From positions 79,465 through 143,464 of the forward strand of contig JAAYTZ010000113.1 in NCBI GenBank assembly GCA_012517965.1: a stretch of 64,000 nucleotides of DNA. Direction: 5' to 3'. Both the position numbers and the translations under genes were made by a program. Below are positions 1-9,524 of the stretch, one piece after another. The notes below the pieces were generated by a model that was not told where the DNA came from, did not search any database, and saw nothing but the letters and a program-made list of their open reading frames with translations. The DNA is from Propionibacterium sp. Lineage in GTDB: Bacteria; Actinomycetota; Actinomycetes; Propionibacteriales; Propionibacteriaceae. Within the stretch, counting starts at the first letter, position 1, and each line of letters begins with the position of its first letter.

Positions 1-1
1 G

Positions 2-547
2 GGGGTCATGGACGCCTTCTCGATCGCGATCTCGATCGCGCTGCAGTACGGCGTCCCGCTGGAGACCTACGTGCAGAAGTTCACCAATCTGAAGTTCGAG
101 CCGGCCGGGATGACCGACGATCCGGACCTGCGGATGGCGCAGTCGATCATCGACTACGTGTTCAAGCGGCTCGCGCTGGACTACCTGAGCTTCGACGAGC
201 GCGCCGAGCTCGGCATCTACACCGCGGCCGAGCGGGCCCGCTACGTGGCGACCGGGTCGTACCTGTCGGAGGAGGACGAGGCGCAGCTCATCGACTCGGA
301 GTCGCTGAAGAACGACGCGGCCGACAACATGCGCTTCGACGAGCGGGGCGCCAACCAGCCCGCGCTGCTGGCGGTCGAGCCGCGCATCGAGCACGGTCAC
401 GCGGCGCAGACCTCCGCCGAGCTCATGGAGCGGCTCACCGGCCAGGCCGTCGACGCGCCGTTGTGCTTCACCTGCGGCACCAAGATGCGGCCGTCGGGGT
501 CGTGCTACGTCTGCGAGGGCTGCGGGGCCACCTCCGGCTGCAGCTGA
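2..547 (+). CDS. nrdJ: Vitamin B12-dependent (class II) ribonucleotide reductase, C-terminal part, truncated by window start
   Basis: ORF open to window start; FSIAISIALQYGVPLETYVQKFTNLKFEPAGMTDDPDLRMAQSIIDYVFKRLALDYL and C-terminal Cys motif CFTCGTKMRPSGSCYVCEGCGATSGCS typical of NrdJ. Confidence 0.93.
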   Translation, partial: GVMDAFSIAISIALQYGVPLETYVQKFTNLKFEPAGMTDDPDLRMAQSIIDYVFKRLALDYLSFDERAELGIYTAAERARYVATGSYLSEEDEAQLIDSESLKNDAADNMRFDERGANQPALLAVEPRIEHGHAAQTSAELMERLTGQAVDAPLCFTCGTKMRPSGSCYVCEGCGATSGCS

Positions 548-571
548 CCGGTACGGGCCGGCGCCGGGTCG

Positions 572-1398
572 TCAGTCGAACTTCGGCACCACCAGTGCCC
601 ACCAGGTCTCCGGCCCGACGATCCCGTTGGCGGGGGGAGGAAGACGTCCTGGAAGGCCCGCACGGCGGCCTCGGTGACCGGCCCGAAGTGACCGTCCACG
701 GTCACGTCGAGCAGGCACTGGGCCGCCTTGACGGCCTCCCCGGTGTCGCCGGGGCCCACCGTGGCGATGAGTTCCGGCCAGTCGAGTTGGCCGCAGGTCG
801 TGCTGATGTACAGGGCGCGCCTGGCGAGTTGGAACTGCCGCATGGCCTCACCGCTGAGCGGGCCGTAGCTGCCGTCGGCCACGATCGTCGCCCCGTGGGC
901 GCGGAGCAGGTGCTGCACCGTCAACACCCGCCAGTTCGTCTCCTGGGTGGCGCCGACCGACACCAGCGGCCAGGCGTCGCGAACGCGCATCAGGAACGAC
1001 CAGGTCTGCAGGCCGACGATCCCGTCCTGGGTCAGACCCCAGTTGTACTGCACGGCGCGGATCTTCTCCTCGGTGGCGGGGCCGAAGACTCCGTCCACGA
1101 CGAGCGGGTCGTCGCCGGGGAACATCGGCAGCCCCAGCCGTTGCACAGCCCGCACGGCCTCACCCGAGTCGCCGGGCCCCACCTGGACCACCAGCACCGG
1201 CCAGGTGAGCGGGCCCACGACCCCGTCGTCCTCGAGGCCGGCGGCGGCCTGGACGGCCCGCACCGCCGCCTCCGTAGCCGGGCCGAACACCCCGTCCACG
1301 GCCACCGGGTGGCCGCGGTGGCGCAGCAGGTACTGGATCGCGGCCACACGGTCCGTCGTCGCGCCGCTGGCGATCGTCGACCAGGGGTACACGTTCAT
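572..1398 (-). CDS. Multi-repeat peptidoglycan-binding (PG_binding_1-like) protein; apparent 1-bp frameshift near its 3' end
   Basis: Repeated motifs DGVFGPATEAAVRAVQ / DGVVGPLTW / DGVFGPATEEKIRAVQ / DGIVGLQTW; frame-corrected C-terminus NGIVGPETWWALVVPKFD* ends at 572 (the uncorrected ORF runs to 505 and overlaps nrdJ). Confidence 0.8.
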
Positions 1399-1597
1399 GG
1401 GGTCTCCCTCGTTTCAGACGGACGCCGCCCGCCCGCTCTCCAGCACCAGTCAACACCCACGCCACCAGGGGACACGACCCCCGGCCCCGGGCGACTCCGC
1501 CGCGCGGGGGCCTCGGCCCTTCCCGCGGCGCCGGGGCCGGAGCAGGATGGAGGTGCCCGGTCGCTGCAGACCGCAGCGCCCGGCGGAAGGGGAGACC

Positions 1598-2038
1598 ATG
1601 GCCACCACCCGCCTCACCCAGGGCCCCTGCGCCTGCACCGTCACCTACGAATCCCGGCACCTCGCGTACATCACCGGCACCCGGATCCATCGGCGTCGGC
1701 GTCGGTTGTCGGTTGACTTCGTCCTGTTCCTCACGGGCTGGGAGGCCGAGGACGCCGCGGCCGCCCGCGGCGACGAGTCCCCGCCGCCGAACGACTACTA
1801 CATCGTCAACGACACCCCGACGATCCGGGAGTTCTCGGTCCAGCTCGGAATCGACGTCCACGTCGTGGTCAACCCGGACGGCACCGCCAACCCGGAGGGC
1901 TACCCGATGCCGCTGGCGGAGTGGATCGACGCGATCACCGGCCCGGACGCCGCCCTGTACCGCTCCAACGCCTACTGGCTGACGTTCACCGGTGCCGACC
2001 ACACCGTCTGTGCCATCGAGGCCCAGTGGGTGCCGTGA
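1598..2038 (+). CDS. Conserved hypothetical protein
   Basis: Start chosen at ATG with AAGGGGAG upstream; protein MATTRLTQGPCACTVTYESRHLAYITGTRI...NDYYIVNDTPTIREFSV...; longer upstream ORF is a high-GC extension. Confidence 0.6.
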   Translation: MATTRLTQGPCACTVTYESRHLAYITGTRIHRRRRRLSVDFVLFLTGWEAEDAAAARGDESPPPNDYYIVNDTPTIREFSVQLGIDVHVVVNPDGTANPEGYPMPLAEWIDAITGPDAALYRSNAYWLTFTGADHTVCAIEAQWVP

Positions 2039-2062
2039 CCGGTCGTGCGGCATGCTGGGGGA

Positions 2063-2380
2063 GTGAACTACGAGGTTGAGCCGCCCCGCGCCGAGGTCGA
2101 CGCCCGTCCCGGCCCGGCCGTGCTGGTGTTCGGCACCGACTGGTGCGGCTACTGCACCGCCGCCGAGCGCTTTATCGGGCCCGCCCTGGCCGCCCATCCG
2201 GACGTGCCCGTGCACCGCGTCGAGGACGGCAAGGGCCGCCCGCTCGGCCGGTCGTTCCGGGTCAAGCTGTGGCCCACGGTGATCTTCCTGCGCGACGGCG
2301 CCGAGGTCGCCCGCGTGGTCCGCCCGACCAGTCAGGCCCCGCTCGACGAGGCGCTGGCCCGCATCCCCGCGAGCGCCTGA
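2063..2380 (+). CDS. Thioredoxin-family protein
   Basis: VLVFGTDWCGYCTAAERFI active-site motif WCGYC plus LWPTVIFLRDGAEVARVVRP cis-Pro region. Confidence 0.85.
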   Translation: MNYEVEPPRAEVDARPGPAVLVFGTDWCGYCTAAERFIGPALAAHPDVPVHRVEDGKGRPLGRSFRVKLWPTVIFLRDGAEVARVVRPTSQAPLDEALARIPASA

Positions 2381-2384
2381 CCCG

Positions 2385-2912
2385 ATGGCCGTAGCAGCGG
2401 ACGCCCTCGCCGGCCGGGTCGCCGTCGTCACCGTTTCGTCGCGGGGTCTGGGGCTTGAGTTCGCCCGGCTGTTGGGCCGTCACGGCGCGACGGTGGTCCT
2501 CACCGCCCGCACCGCGGACGCCGTGGCCCGCGCCGTCGCGGGCCTGTCGGCCGAGGGCATCGCCGCGCACGGCGTGGCGGCCGACGTGGCGGAGCCCGCT
2601 CAGGTGGCCGCCGTCCGCGACGAAGCGCTCGGCCTCGGCGTCCTGGACATCTGGGTGAACAACGCGGGCGCGGCCGGGGTGTACGGCCCCACGGCGACGT
2701 CCGACCCCGACGTGATGCGCGTGGTGCGCACCAACATCCTGGGCACCTACCACGGGTCGCGGGCCGCCCTGCCGGTCTTCCTGGCGCAGGGCCACGGCGA
2801 CCTCGTCAACCTGTACGGACGCGGCGCGGAGGGTCCGGTGCCCCTCCAGAACGCCTACGCACGCGGCCGTCGCTTGCAGATGGCGGTCACGGTCGTCCCG
2901 CCGGCGAGCTGA
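2385..2912 (+). CDS. Truncated short-chain dehydrogenase (SDR)-like protein, possibly a pseudogene
   Basis: SDR N-terminal half (VVTVSSRGLGLEFARLLGRHGATVVLTAR...NNAG) but stops after PVPLQNAYARG without the YxxxK catalytic motif and C-terminal half. Confidence 0.65.
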   Translation: MAVAADALAGRVAVVTVSSRGLGLEFARLLGRHGATVVLTARTADAVARAVAGLSAEGIAAHGVAADVAEPAQVAAVRDEALGLGVLDIWVNNAGAAGVYGPTATSDPDVMRVVRTNILGTYHGSRAALPVFLAQGHGDLVNLYGRGAEGPVPLQNAYARGRRLQMAVTVVPPAS

Positions 2913-2946
2913 GCAGGCCGGCGGGACGATCAAGCCGGACGCACCG

Positions 2947-4596
2947 TCAGTCGAAGCAGGACCCGCCGATGAACTCGCGGATGATCGAGTTGGCGGGGAT
3001 GTACCGCTCCGAGGCCGGCCGGAAGAACCGCAGCAGCTTGAGCAGCCGACTGGCCTCGACGTAGACGGGGGAGTCGTGGTCGATGGCCTCCAGCAGGGGC
3101 TGCACGTGCGGCTGGAGGGCGTTGATCTCGTAGAGCAGCGACGAGTTGAACATCACGTCGGCGTGCTCCTGGTAGGGGAAGATGTGCTTCTCCTCGCCGG
3201 CGCGCACCGACGGCCACATGGTCAGTGTCCCCTCGGCGCTCTTGCCGCGGGTGCGGGCGTCCCGGATGATCCGGCGCAGCGTCCGGACGTCCGAGACGAA
3301 GATCGCCGTGTGGTCGTCCATGTTGAGCGGCGTGAGCGAGCTGCAGTAGACGCGGTACTTGGCTTCGGGTGGGATGTCCGGGGTCATCGCGTCGTTGAGG
3401 CCGTGGATGCCCTCGACGATCAATACCGAGCGGTCGTTCATGCGGTAGGTCCGGCCGGTGCGCACGCGCGTGCCGGCGACGAAGTCGAAGCGCACCAGTT
3501 CGATCTCTCCGCCGGCCAGCAGCGTGGTCAGGTCGGCGCTGAGGGCCGCCACGTCGAGCGCCGCGAGGGATTCGAAGTCGTAGTTGCCGTCGGCGTCGCG
3601 GGGGGTGAGTGCGTGGGGCAGGAAGTAGTCGTCGGCGGCGATCGGGAAGGGCTCGAGGCCCAGCACGCGCAGCTGGATCGACAGCCGCTTGCTGAACGTC
3701 GTCTTACCCGACGAACTGGGGCCGGCGATCAGGACGAGTTTCGTGCGGTCGATGTCGATGAGGATCGCGTCGGCGATCTGGCTGATCTTCTTCTCGTGCA
3801 GCCCCTCGGCGACGAGGATCAGGTCGCGGCCCTCGTCGACCGACAGTTTCTCGTTGAGGCCGCCGACGTTCTGGGCGCCCAGGATGTGCGCCCAGCGCTC
3901 GGTCTCCCGGAAGGTGGCCCGCAGCTTGGGGATCTCCGAGCGGGGCGGGATGCGGTCGAGGTTCTTCTTGTCGGGCAGCAGCACCAGGATGCCTCCGGCG
4001 AACGCCTGGACGTCGAACGTGCGCAGCCGTCCGAGGGAGGGGACGAGCGTGCCGAACAGGTAATCGTGGTAGCCGCGGCAACGGTAGACCGACACGTACG
4101 GCTGGTTCACCGACTGCAGCAGGCTGGTCTTGTCCGTCATGCCCTGGTCGGCGAAGGTGCGCAGCGCTTGCTCGCGGGGGACCCGGAGCCGCTCGATGGG
4201 GGCGTCGGTGGCCACCAGGTCCCGCATGTGCGCCAGCAGCCGGGCGACCTCGTCGGTGGTGACGTGCCGCCCCCCGTCCAGGGTCGCGAACACCTCGGTG
4301 TTGATGCTGTGCTCGACGACCAGCTTCCGCCCGGGGAACAGTTCGTACACGGCGAGGGCGAGCAGGTAGCAGACGCTGCGGGCGTAGATCGCGAACCCGG
4401 TGCGGTCGCTCAGCAGGATGGGGGCCACTCGGGCCGGCTCGGTCAGCAGCGTCCCGAGGTTCACGGGTTCCCCGTTGAGCACGGCGGCGACGGGCGGGCC
4501 TCCCGGACCTTCGCCCAGCACCTCGGCCACCGACGTGCCGAACGGTACCTCCTCGACTCTCCCACCGGGCAGGGTCACGGCGATCGTGGGCGGCAT
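2947..4596 (-). CDS. Nucleoside (uridine) kinase-like P-loop protein with N-terminal TGS/ThrRS-like region
   Basis: LIAGPSSSGKTTFSKRLSIQLRVLGLEPFPIAADDYF Walker A and Udk-like motifs; N-terminal PPTIAVTLPGGRVEEVPFGTSVAEVL TGS-like. Confidence 0.85.
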   Translation of the reverse strand: MPPTIAVTLPGGRVEEVPFGTSVAEVLGEGPGGPPVAAVLNGEPVNLGTLLTEPARVAPILLSDRTGFAIYARSVCYLLALAVYELFPGRKLVVEHSINTEVFATLDGGRHVTTDEVARLLAHMRDLVATDAPIERLRVPREQALRTFADQGMTDKTSLLQSVNQPYVSVYRCRGYHDYLFGTLVPSLGRLRTFDVQAFAGGILVLLPDKKNLDRIPPRSEIPKLRATFRETERWAHILGAQNVGGLNEKLSVDEGRDLILVAEGLHEKKISQIADAILIDIDRTKLVLIAGPSSSGKTTFSKRLSIQLRVLGLEPFPIAADDYFLPHALTPRDADGNYDFESLAALDVAALSADLTTLLAGGEIELVRFDFVAGTRVRTGRTYRMNDRSVLIVEGIHGLNDAMTPDIPPEAKYRVYCSSLTPLNMDDHTAIFVSDVRTLRRIIRDARTRGKSAEGTLTMWPSVRAGEEKHIFPYQEHADVMFNSSLLYEINALQPHVQPLLEAIDHDSPVYVEASRLLKLLRFFRPASERYIPANSIIREFIGGSCFD

Positions 4597-4672
4597 GGCT
4601 CCTCCAAGCGTGTGCGCAGCGTCAGGGCCAGTCTGGCCCGTCCGACCAGGCGTCGCAGCCCGCCGCGCGGTT

Positions 4673-5641
4673 TCAGCGAGGCCGGTGCCGCCGGGCCGTC
4701 TGGAGCTCGCGGGCGGCGTCCGGGCGATCGGCGGGCAACCCCAGGAACTCCCGCCAGCGCCACACCTCGCCGGCCGCCTGGATGCGGCCGGCGTTGAACG
4801 TGGCGGCCAGGCGGTCGATCCGTTTCTCCGCGTTCGAGATCCGCAGGTCGACGGGGCGGAACAGGTAGGCCCGCCCCTGCCGCTCGAGTTCCTCGAGTTC
4901 GTCCAGGGTGGCGTTGTACCGCTCGTGCCGGGTGATGAGGGCCTCGGCGACCGCGGGGTGGTCGCGGAAGTAGCGCCGGTAGAACCCGGGACGCCGCTCC
5001 GGCAGCTTGCGGTACCCGCGGGGCCGGGTGAGGACGACGAAGAACTTCGTGAACCCGTCGGCCTGCGCGGCGTCCAGCGCGATGCCCCCCGAGGTCCCCA
5101 GCGCGCCGTCCACGTAGGGTTCGCCGTCGATGATCGGCATCGGCATCAGGATCGGCATCGTCGAGGACGCCCGCACCCGCCTCATCAGCCCGGGCAGGTC
5201 GGTGAGGTCCTCGCGCCCCCAGTACACGGTCTCGCCGGTGGTGGCCTTGACCGCGCCGATCCGCACCCGGGCGGGGTTGGCGGTGAATCGTGCCCAGTCG
5301 AAGGGCAGCGCCTGCCCGGCCAGCCCCGTCTGCTCGTAGATCCATTCGGCGTTGAACAGCCCCTGGCCGCGGACGAAGGTCCGCAGGTCGCCGAAGTCCG
5401 GGTGCGCCGCCAGGTCGACGAACGACTTGCGGGCGCGCTCCGCGTCCCGGGACAGGTAGTTGCAGGTGCACGACGACCCCGCCGAGATGCCGGCGACCCA
5501 GTCGAAGTGCAACCCGTGGGCCAGCATGACGCTCAGCGCTCCCGACGAGTAGGCCGCGCGCATGCCGCCGCCCTCGAAGATCAGCGCGGTGTCGGTGATG
5601 TTGGAGGTGAGGAACTCACCCGAACCGGTCGCCTGTTCCAT
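4673..5641 (-). CDS. Patatin-like phospholipase family protein
   Basis: DTALIFEGGGMRAAYSSGAL and GISAGSSCTCNYLS (GxSxG), DGALGTSGGIALD. Confidence 0.88.
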   Translation of the reverse strand: MEQATGSGEFLTSNITDTALIFEGGGMRAAYSSGALSVMLAHGLHFDWVAGISAGSSCTCNYLSRDAERARKSFVDLAAHPDFGDLRTFVRGQGLFNAEWIYEQTGLAGQALPFDWARFTANPARVRIGAVKATTGETVYWGREDLTDLPGLMRRVRASSTMPILMPMPIIDGEPYVDGALGTSGGIALDAAQADGFTKFFVVLTRPRGYRKLPERRPGFYRRYFRDHPAVAEALITRHERYNATLDELEELERQGRAYLFRPVDLRISNAEKRIDRLAATFNAGRIQAAGEVWRWREFLGLPADRPDAARELQTARRHRPR

Positions 5642-5773
5642 GCTCCCACCGTAGCCGCGGAGGTGATCGCGGCTCGCTGTGCCCACGGGGGGCCCCACGG
5701 GCGGGGGTCCCCGGTGCACGTGTCCCCCATGGGGGAACTTCCCCCACCGCCCGGCTCGTATAAGGCTTCGAGC

Positions 5774-6172
5774 ATGACAGCCGCGTATCGGCCGGGGGGC
5801 CTGCGGTCGGACCTGTCGGGGCATTCGGACTGGGAGTGCGTCGGCGGCGTCTTCAGGGCGCTGGGCTCACCCTTGCGGGTGGGCATCGTGGTGCTGCTGG
5901 AGGAACGGCCCCGCTCGGTCACCGAACTCGTGCAGGCGCTCGACGTCTCGCAGCCACTCGTTTCTCAGCACCTCCGGGTCCTTCGCGCCGCCGGGATGGT
6001 CCGCGCGCGGCGCCAGGGCCGGGAGGTGTTCTACTCGCTGACGGACGCCGACGTGCCGGCCCTGGTCGCCAGCGCCGGCCGCCAGGTCCGCGAGCATCCA
6101 CCGGCCGGCCTGCGCCGCGTGCCGGCCCTCACGGACGGGGACGCCGCCGCGCTCCCGCCGCCCGGCGCATGA
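5774..6172 (+). CDS. ArsR-family winged-helix transcriptional regulator
   Basis: FRALGSPLRVGIVVLLEERPRSVTELVQALDVSQPLVSQHLRVLRAAGMVRARRQGREVFYSL. Confidence 0.88.
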   Translation: MTAAYRPGGLRSDLSGHSDWECVGGVFRALGSPLRVGIVVLLEERPRSVTELVQALDVSQPLVSQHLRVLRAAGMVRARRQGREVFYSLTDADVPALVASAGRQVREHPPAGLRRVPALTDGDAAALPPPGA

Positions 6173-7427
6173 GCCACACCCCCGCCCAGACGAGCAGGAC
6201 GCCCGCGGTGGACAGCGGCGCCGCCGGGTGGATCACGGTGCCCGCCTGCCACACCAGGCCGGTCCCCGCGACCAGCACCCCGTAGGCGGCCACCGCCTCC
6301 GCGGTGTCGGGCGTCGCGCCCAGCGGGGCGATGAGCCGCACCTCGAGGCGGGCGATCTGCGGCACGACGAGCACGACGACGACCAGGGTCAGCGCGGCCA
6401 CCGTCGGTTGCGCCAGCGCCACCCCGGACGCCGCGGGTGCGGCCACGCTGATCGCCAGCAGCAGCCCGGCGGCGATCGCGATGGCCCCGATGTGCCACAG
6501 GTAGACCGACATCATGAGCGCGTTGACCGCCCCGAGGAGCCACTCTAGGCGCCGCGGCACCCGGGCCAGGAGGCCGCTGGCCTCGACGAGCCCCAGCACC
6601 CCGCACTGGGCCACGGCCAGCAGCACCATGGCGATCGTCGGGGGTTGCACGTTGGCGATGGGCAGGTCGGCCAGGCCCACCGACGAGCCCGGGTAGCCGA
6701 ACCCGAACACCAGCACGGCGATGCCGGCCGCGCCGCCGGCCACGGCCGCCCAGGCCCGCCACGCCGGCCCGGTGCGGAACCAGCCGCGGTGGTAGGCGAT
6801 CCCCAGCTGGTGCACCAGCGGCCACACCAGCAGCATGTTGATGTTCCGCAGCCAGAAGAGGTCGACCGCGAACGACCAGGCGTCGACGGCGGCCGCCGCG
6901 ACGAACAGCACCGCCATCGGCCGCCAGCCCCACCGGTCGTGAGCGGCGACGGCCGCCGGCGCTGCGGCGACGATCACGAGGTAGACGCTGATGAACCACA
7001 GCAGCTGCATGAGGGCTCGGGTGCCCTCGACCGCGGCGCTCAACCAGCCGGCCCAGGCCGCCACCGAACTCGCCAGCGCGACGACCGTGACGAACAGCAG
7101 CAGCGGCCCGACCAGCCGGTGCCCCCGCCCCGCCAGGTAGGCGCCGTAGGTCGCGCCGGCGGCGCGCTGCCGGTCGATCACCAGCGCGTGGGCGTACCCG
7201 CCCGCCACGAAGAAGACCGGGATGATCATGAACGGCCAGGACAGCGCCCACCACGGCCAGTGCTCCGGCGCCCACGGGATCATGACCGGCCGTCCGTCGA
7301 CCAGCCGCACCTGGTAGAGCAGGCTGTGGAACACCACGACGATCAGCACGGACGCCGCCCGTGCGGTGTCGATGACGTGGTTGCGGGGTGGGCGGGAGGC
7401 GGCCGCGGCCGCGGGCTGAGCGCTCAT
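6129..7427 (-). CDS. Acyltransferase family (acyltransferase-3-like) membrane protein
   Basis: RNHVIDTARAASVLIVVVFHSLLYQ... WPFMIIPVFFVAGGYAHAL; about 10 hydrophobic segments. Confidence 0.8.
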   Translation of the reverse strand: MSAQPAAAAASRPPRNHVIDTARAASVLIVVVFHSLLYQVRLVDGRPVMIPWAPEHWPWWALSWPFMIIPVFFVAGGYAHALVIDRQRAAGATYGAYLAGRGHRLVGPLLLFVTVVALASSVAAWAGWLSAAVEGTRALMQLLWFISVYLVIVAAAPAAVAAHDRWGWRPMAVLFVAAAAVDAWSFAVDLFWLRNINMLLVWPLVHQLGIAYHRGWFRTGPAWRAWAAVAGGAAGIAVLVFGFGYPGSSVGLADLPIANVQPPTIAMVLLAVAQCGVLGLVEASGLLARVPRRLEWLLGAVNALMMSVYLWHIGAIAIAAGLLLAISVAAPAASGVALAQPTVAALTLVVVVLVVPQIARLEVRLIAPLGATPDTAEAVAAYGVLVAGTGLVWQAGTVIHPAAPLSTAGVLLVWAGVWLMRRAAGARRRPRP

Positions 7428-7494
7428 GACGGACGCCCATGGTAGGCGGTGGCGCGACCGACGCCCGGGGCCGCCCGCGGGCTAACCTGGCTCC

Positions 7495-8424
7495 GTGCTG
7501 CAGGCGCTCACCGGGTTCGGGACCATCTGGCTGGTCATCGGGCTCGGCTGGCTGCTGGCCCACTCCGGCATCGTGGGGTCGTCGGGTCAGGCGCTGCTCA
7601 ACCGGCTCGCGTTCGTGGCGGCGTCCCCGGCGCTGCTGTTCACGCTGGTGGCCGAGGGTTCCCTCGATCACCTCTTCTCCCGGTCGCTGATCGCCTCCGT
7701 GGCGGCGGTCGCGGCCACGATCGGGCTGTACCTGGCGCTCAACGCCTGGCGCTTCCGGCACTCCCTGGGCGGCACGACCATCGGCTGGATGTGCGCCGCC
7801 TACACCAACGCCGGCAACCTGGGCCTGCCGGTGGCGCAGCACGTCCTCGGCGACATGACCTGGATGGCGCCGATCCTCCTGCTCCAGGTGGGCCTGCTCC
7901 AGCCGTTCGCCCTGGCCAGCCTCGACATCGCGCGGGCCCGGGCCGAGGGCGTCCGGCTGTCGCCGGTGCGCTACCTGAGCCTGCCGTTCCGCAACCCGAT
8001 CACGGCCGGCATCCTGCTGGGCCTCGTCGTGAACCTCGCCCACCTGAAGCTGCCGGAGTGGCTTGCTGGGGGCATCGGGATGGTGGGCGGCATGGCCGTC
8101 CCGATGATGCTGATCGCGTTCGGAGTCTCGCTGCGGCTCGACCCGCTGCCCGGCGCCGGGCCGCACGCGTCCGAGGTGTGGACGCTGCAGGCGCTCAAGA
8201 TCCTCGTCATGCCGGCGCTCGCGATCGGCTCCGGGGCCCTGCTGGGACTGGGCCGCCCCGAACTGTTCGCGGTCGGGGTCATCGCGGCGCTGCCGACGGC
8301 CCAGAACATCTTCGTCATCTCGTCGCGCTACCACGAGTCGATGCCGGTGGCCCGCGACTGCGTGTTCTGGTCCACGATCCTGACGGTGCCGGCGATCCTC
8401 GCCCTCTCCGTCCTCCTGGGCTGA
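7495..8424 (+). CDS. AEC (auxin efflux carrier) family transporter
   Basis: Ten-TM pattern; FGTIWLVIGLGWLL, NAGNLGLPVAQHVLGD, MVGGMAVPMMLIAFGVSL. Confidence 0.85.
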   Translation: MLQALTGFGTIWLVIGLGWLLAHSGIVGSSGQALLNRLAFVAASPALLFTLVAEGSLDHLFSRSLIASVAAVAATIGLYLALNAWRFRHSLGGTTIGWMCAAYTNAGNLGLPVAQHVLGDMTWMAPILLLQVGLLQPFALASLDIARARAEGVRLSPVRYLSLPFRNPITAGILLGLVVNLAHLKLPEWLAGGIGMVGGMAVPMMLIAFGVSLRLDPLPGAGPHASEVWTLQALKILVMPALAIGSGALLGLGRPELFAVGVIAALPTAQNIFVISSRYHESMPVARDCVFWSTILTVPAILALSVLLG

Positions 8425-8456
8425 CCGGGGCGCCCACCCGGGGCTAGGTTGGCCGG

Positions 8457-9446
8457 GTGAGCAGTCCAGACGTCAACTCCGAGGTCTCCGGGTTCGACAT
8501 CGACCGCAGCAACGCCGAGGCCTGGGCGGCGTTCGCCGCGCGGCTCGCGGACGTGGTCTCGGTGATGGAGGACGATGCGGCCCTGACGATCGGCGCGGTC
8601 GCCACCGAGCACGATGGCCCGCCGCCCTTCGTCGCCTTCCGTGCGCTCCCCGGCGGCCGCATCCTCGCCGAGGCCGCCACCAACGCGCAGCTCGGCCGCT
8701 ACTTCCAGCTCACGGCCGACCAGCTGGCCGCGATGGAGGGGCTGGGCTGGCGTCCCCCCGCCTCGGACGCCTCCGGCGGCCGCCCGGCCTTCTGGGCCGA
8801 GGGCACCGAGGAGGAGGCCCACCGCCTCGCCGACCTCGCCGTCGCCGCCCTGCGCGAGGTCTACGGCATCCCGCACCCGGCGTTCCTGGCTCCCGACCAG
8901 CTGGCGGAGATCCTGACCCCGCCGGCGCCCGCCGAGCTGCCCGTCGCGGCGCCGGACGCCGGACTGCCCGCCCTCGGGGTGGCCGGGATCCCGGACTGGG
9001 CGCTCACGGCGATCCTGCCGGTGTCCCGGGAACATCTCGACCAGTTGGTGCTCGCCGAGCTCGTGGCCGAGTTCGGCCACGCGCCGGTCCGCGACGAGGC
9101 GGGCGACTTCGGCATCCGCGTCGGCTCGACGATGGTGTTCGTCCGGTCCAGCGGCGACGGCCGCGAGGTGCTCGTGTTCGCGCCTGTCGTGCACGACGTC
9201 GAGGGCCGGTCGCGGGCGATGGAGGTGCTGTCGGACCTGAACACCGAGACCCGGTTCGTGCGGTTCCTGCTGGTCCGCGACCGTGTCTTCGTGAGCCTGT
9301 CGCTGTTCGCCCGGCCGTTCGTCGCCGCCCACCTGCGCCAGGCGTTGGGAATGGTGTCGGTCACGGCCGACGCCATCGACAACGAGCTCGCGGCCAAACT
9401 CCGCGGCCGCACGACCTTCCGCGAGGAGGGCGGCGACCACGCCTGA
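8457..9446 (+). CDS. YbjN/T3SS-chaperone-like (TY-Chap type) protein
   Basis: Two-part protein; N-terminal TY-Chap-like block (ADVVSVMEDDAALTIGAV...YFQLTADQLAAMEGLGWRPP) and C-terminal YbjN-like block (VEGRSRAMEVLSDLNTETRFVRFLLVRDRVFVSLSLFARPF). Confidence 0.65.
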   Translation: MSSPDVNSEVSGFDIDRSNAEAWAAFAARLADVVSVMEDDAALTIGAVATEHDGPPPFVAFRALPGGRILAEAATNAQLGRYFQLTADQLAAMEGLGWRPPASDASGGRPAFWAEGTEEEAHRLADLAVAALREVYGIPHPAFLAPDQLAEILTPPAPAELPVAAPDAGLPALGVAGIPDWALTAILPVSREHLDQLVLAELVAEFGHAPVRDEAGDFGIRVGSTMVFVRSSGDGREVLVFAPVVHDVEGRSRAMEVLSDLNTETRFVRFLLVRDRVFVSLSLFARPFVAAHLRQALGMVSVTADAIDNELAAKLRGRTTFREEGGDHA

Positions 9447-9524
9447 CAGATCCCACGCGACAAGCGGCGTCACCCCGGACGCGACACGGCCCGGCGGACG
9501 CCGGGTCCCGCTAACCTAACCCCC

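Noticed and set aside
6031-8334. 767-aa minus-strand ORF overlapping the acyltransferase and AEC transporter genes
   Set aside because: Out-of-frame shadow; the overlapping ORFs on each strand carry clear family signatures.
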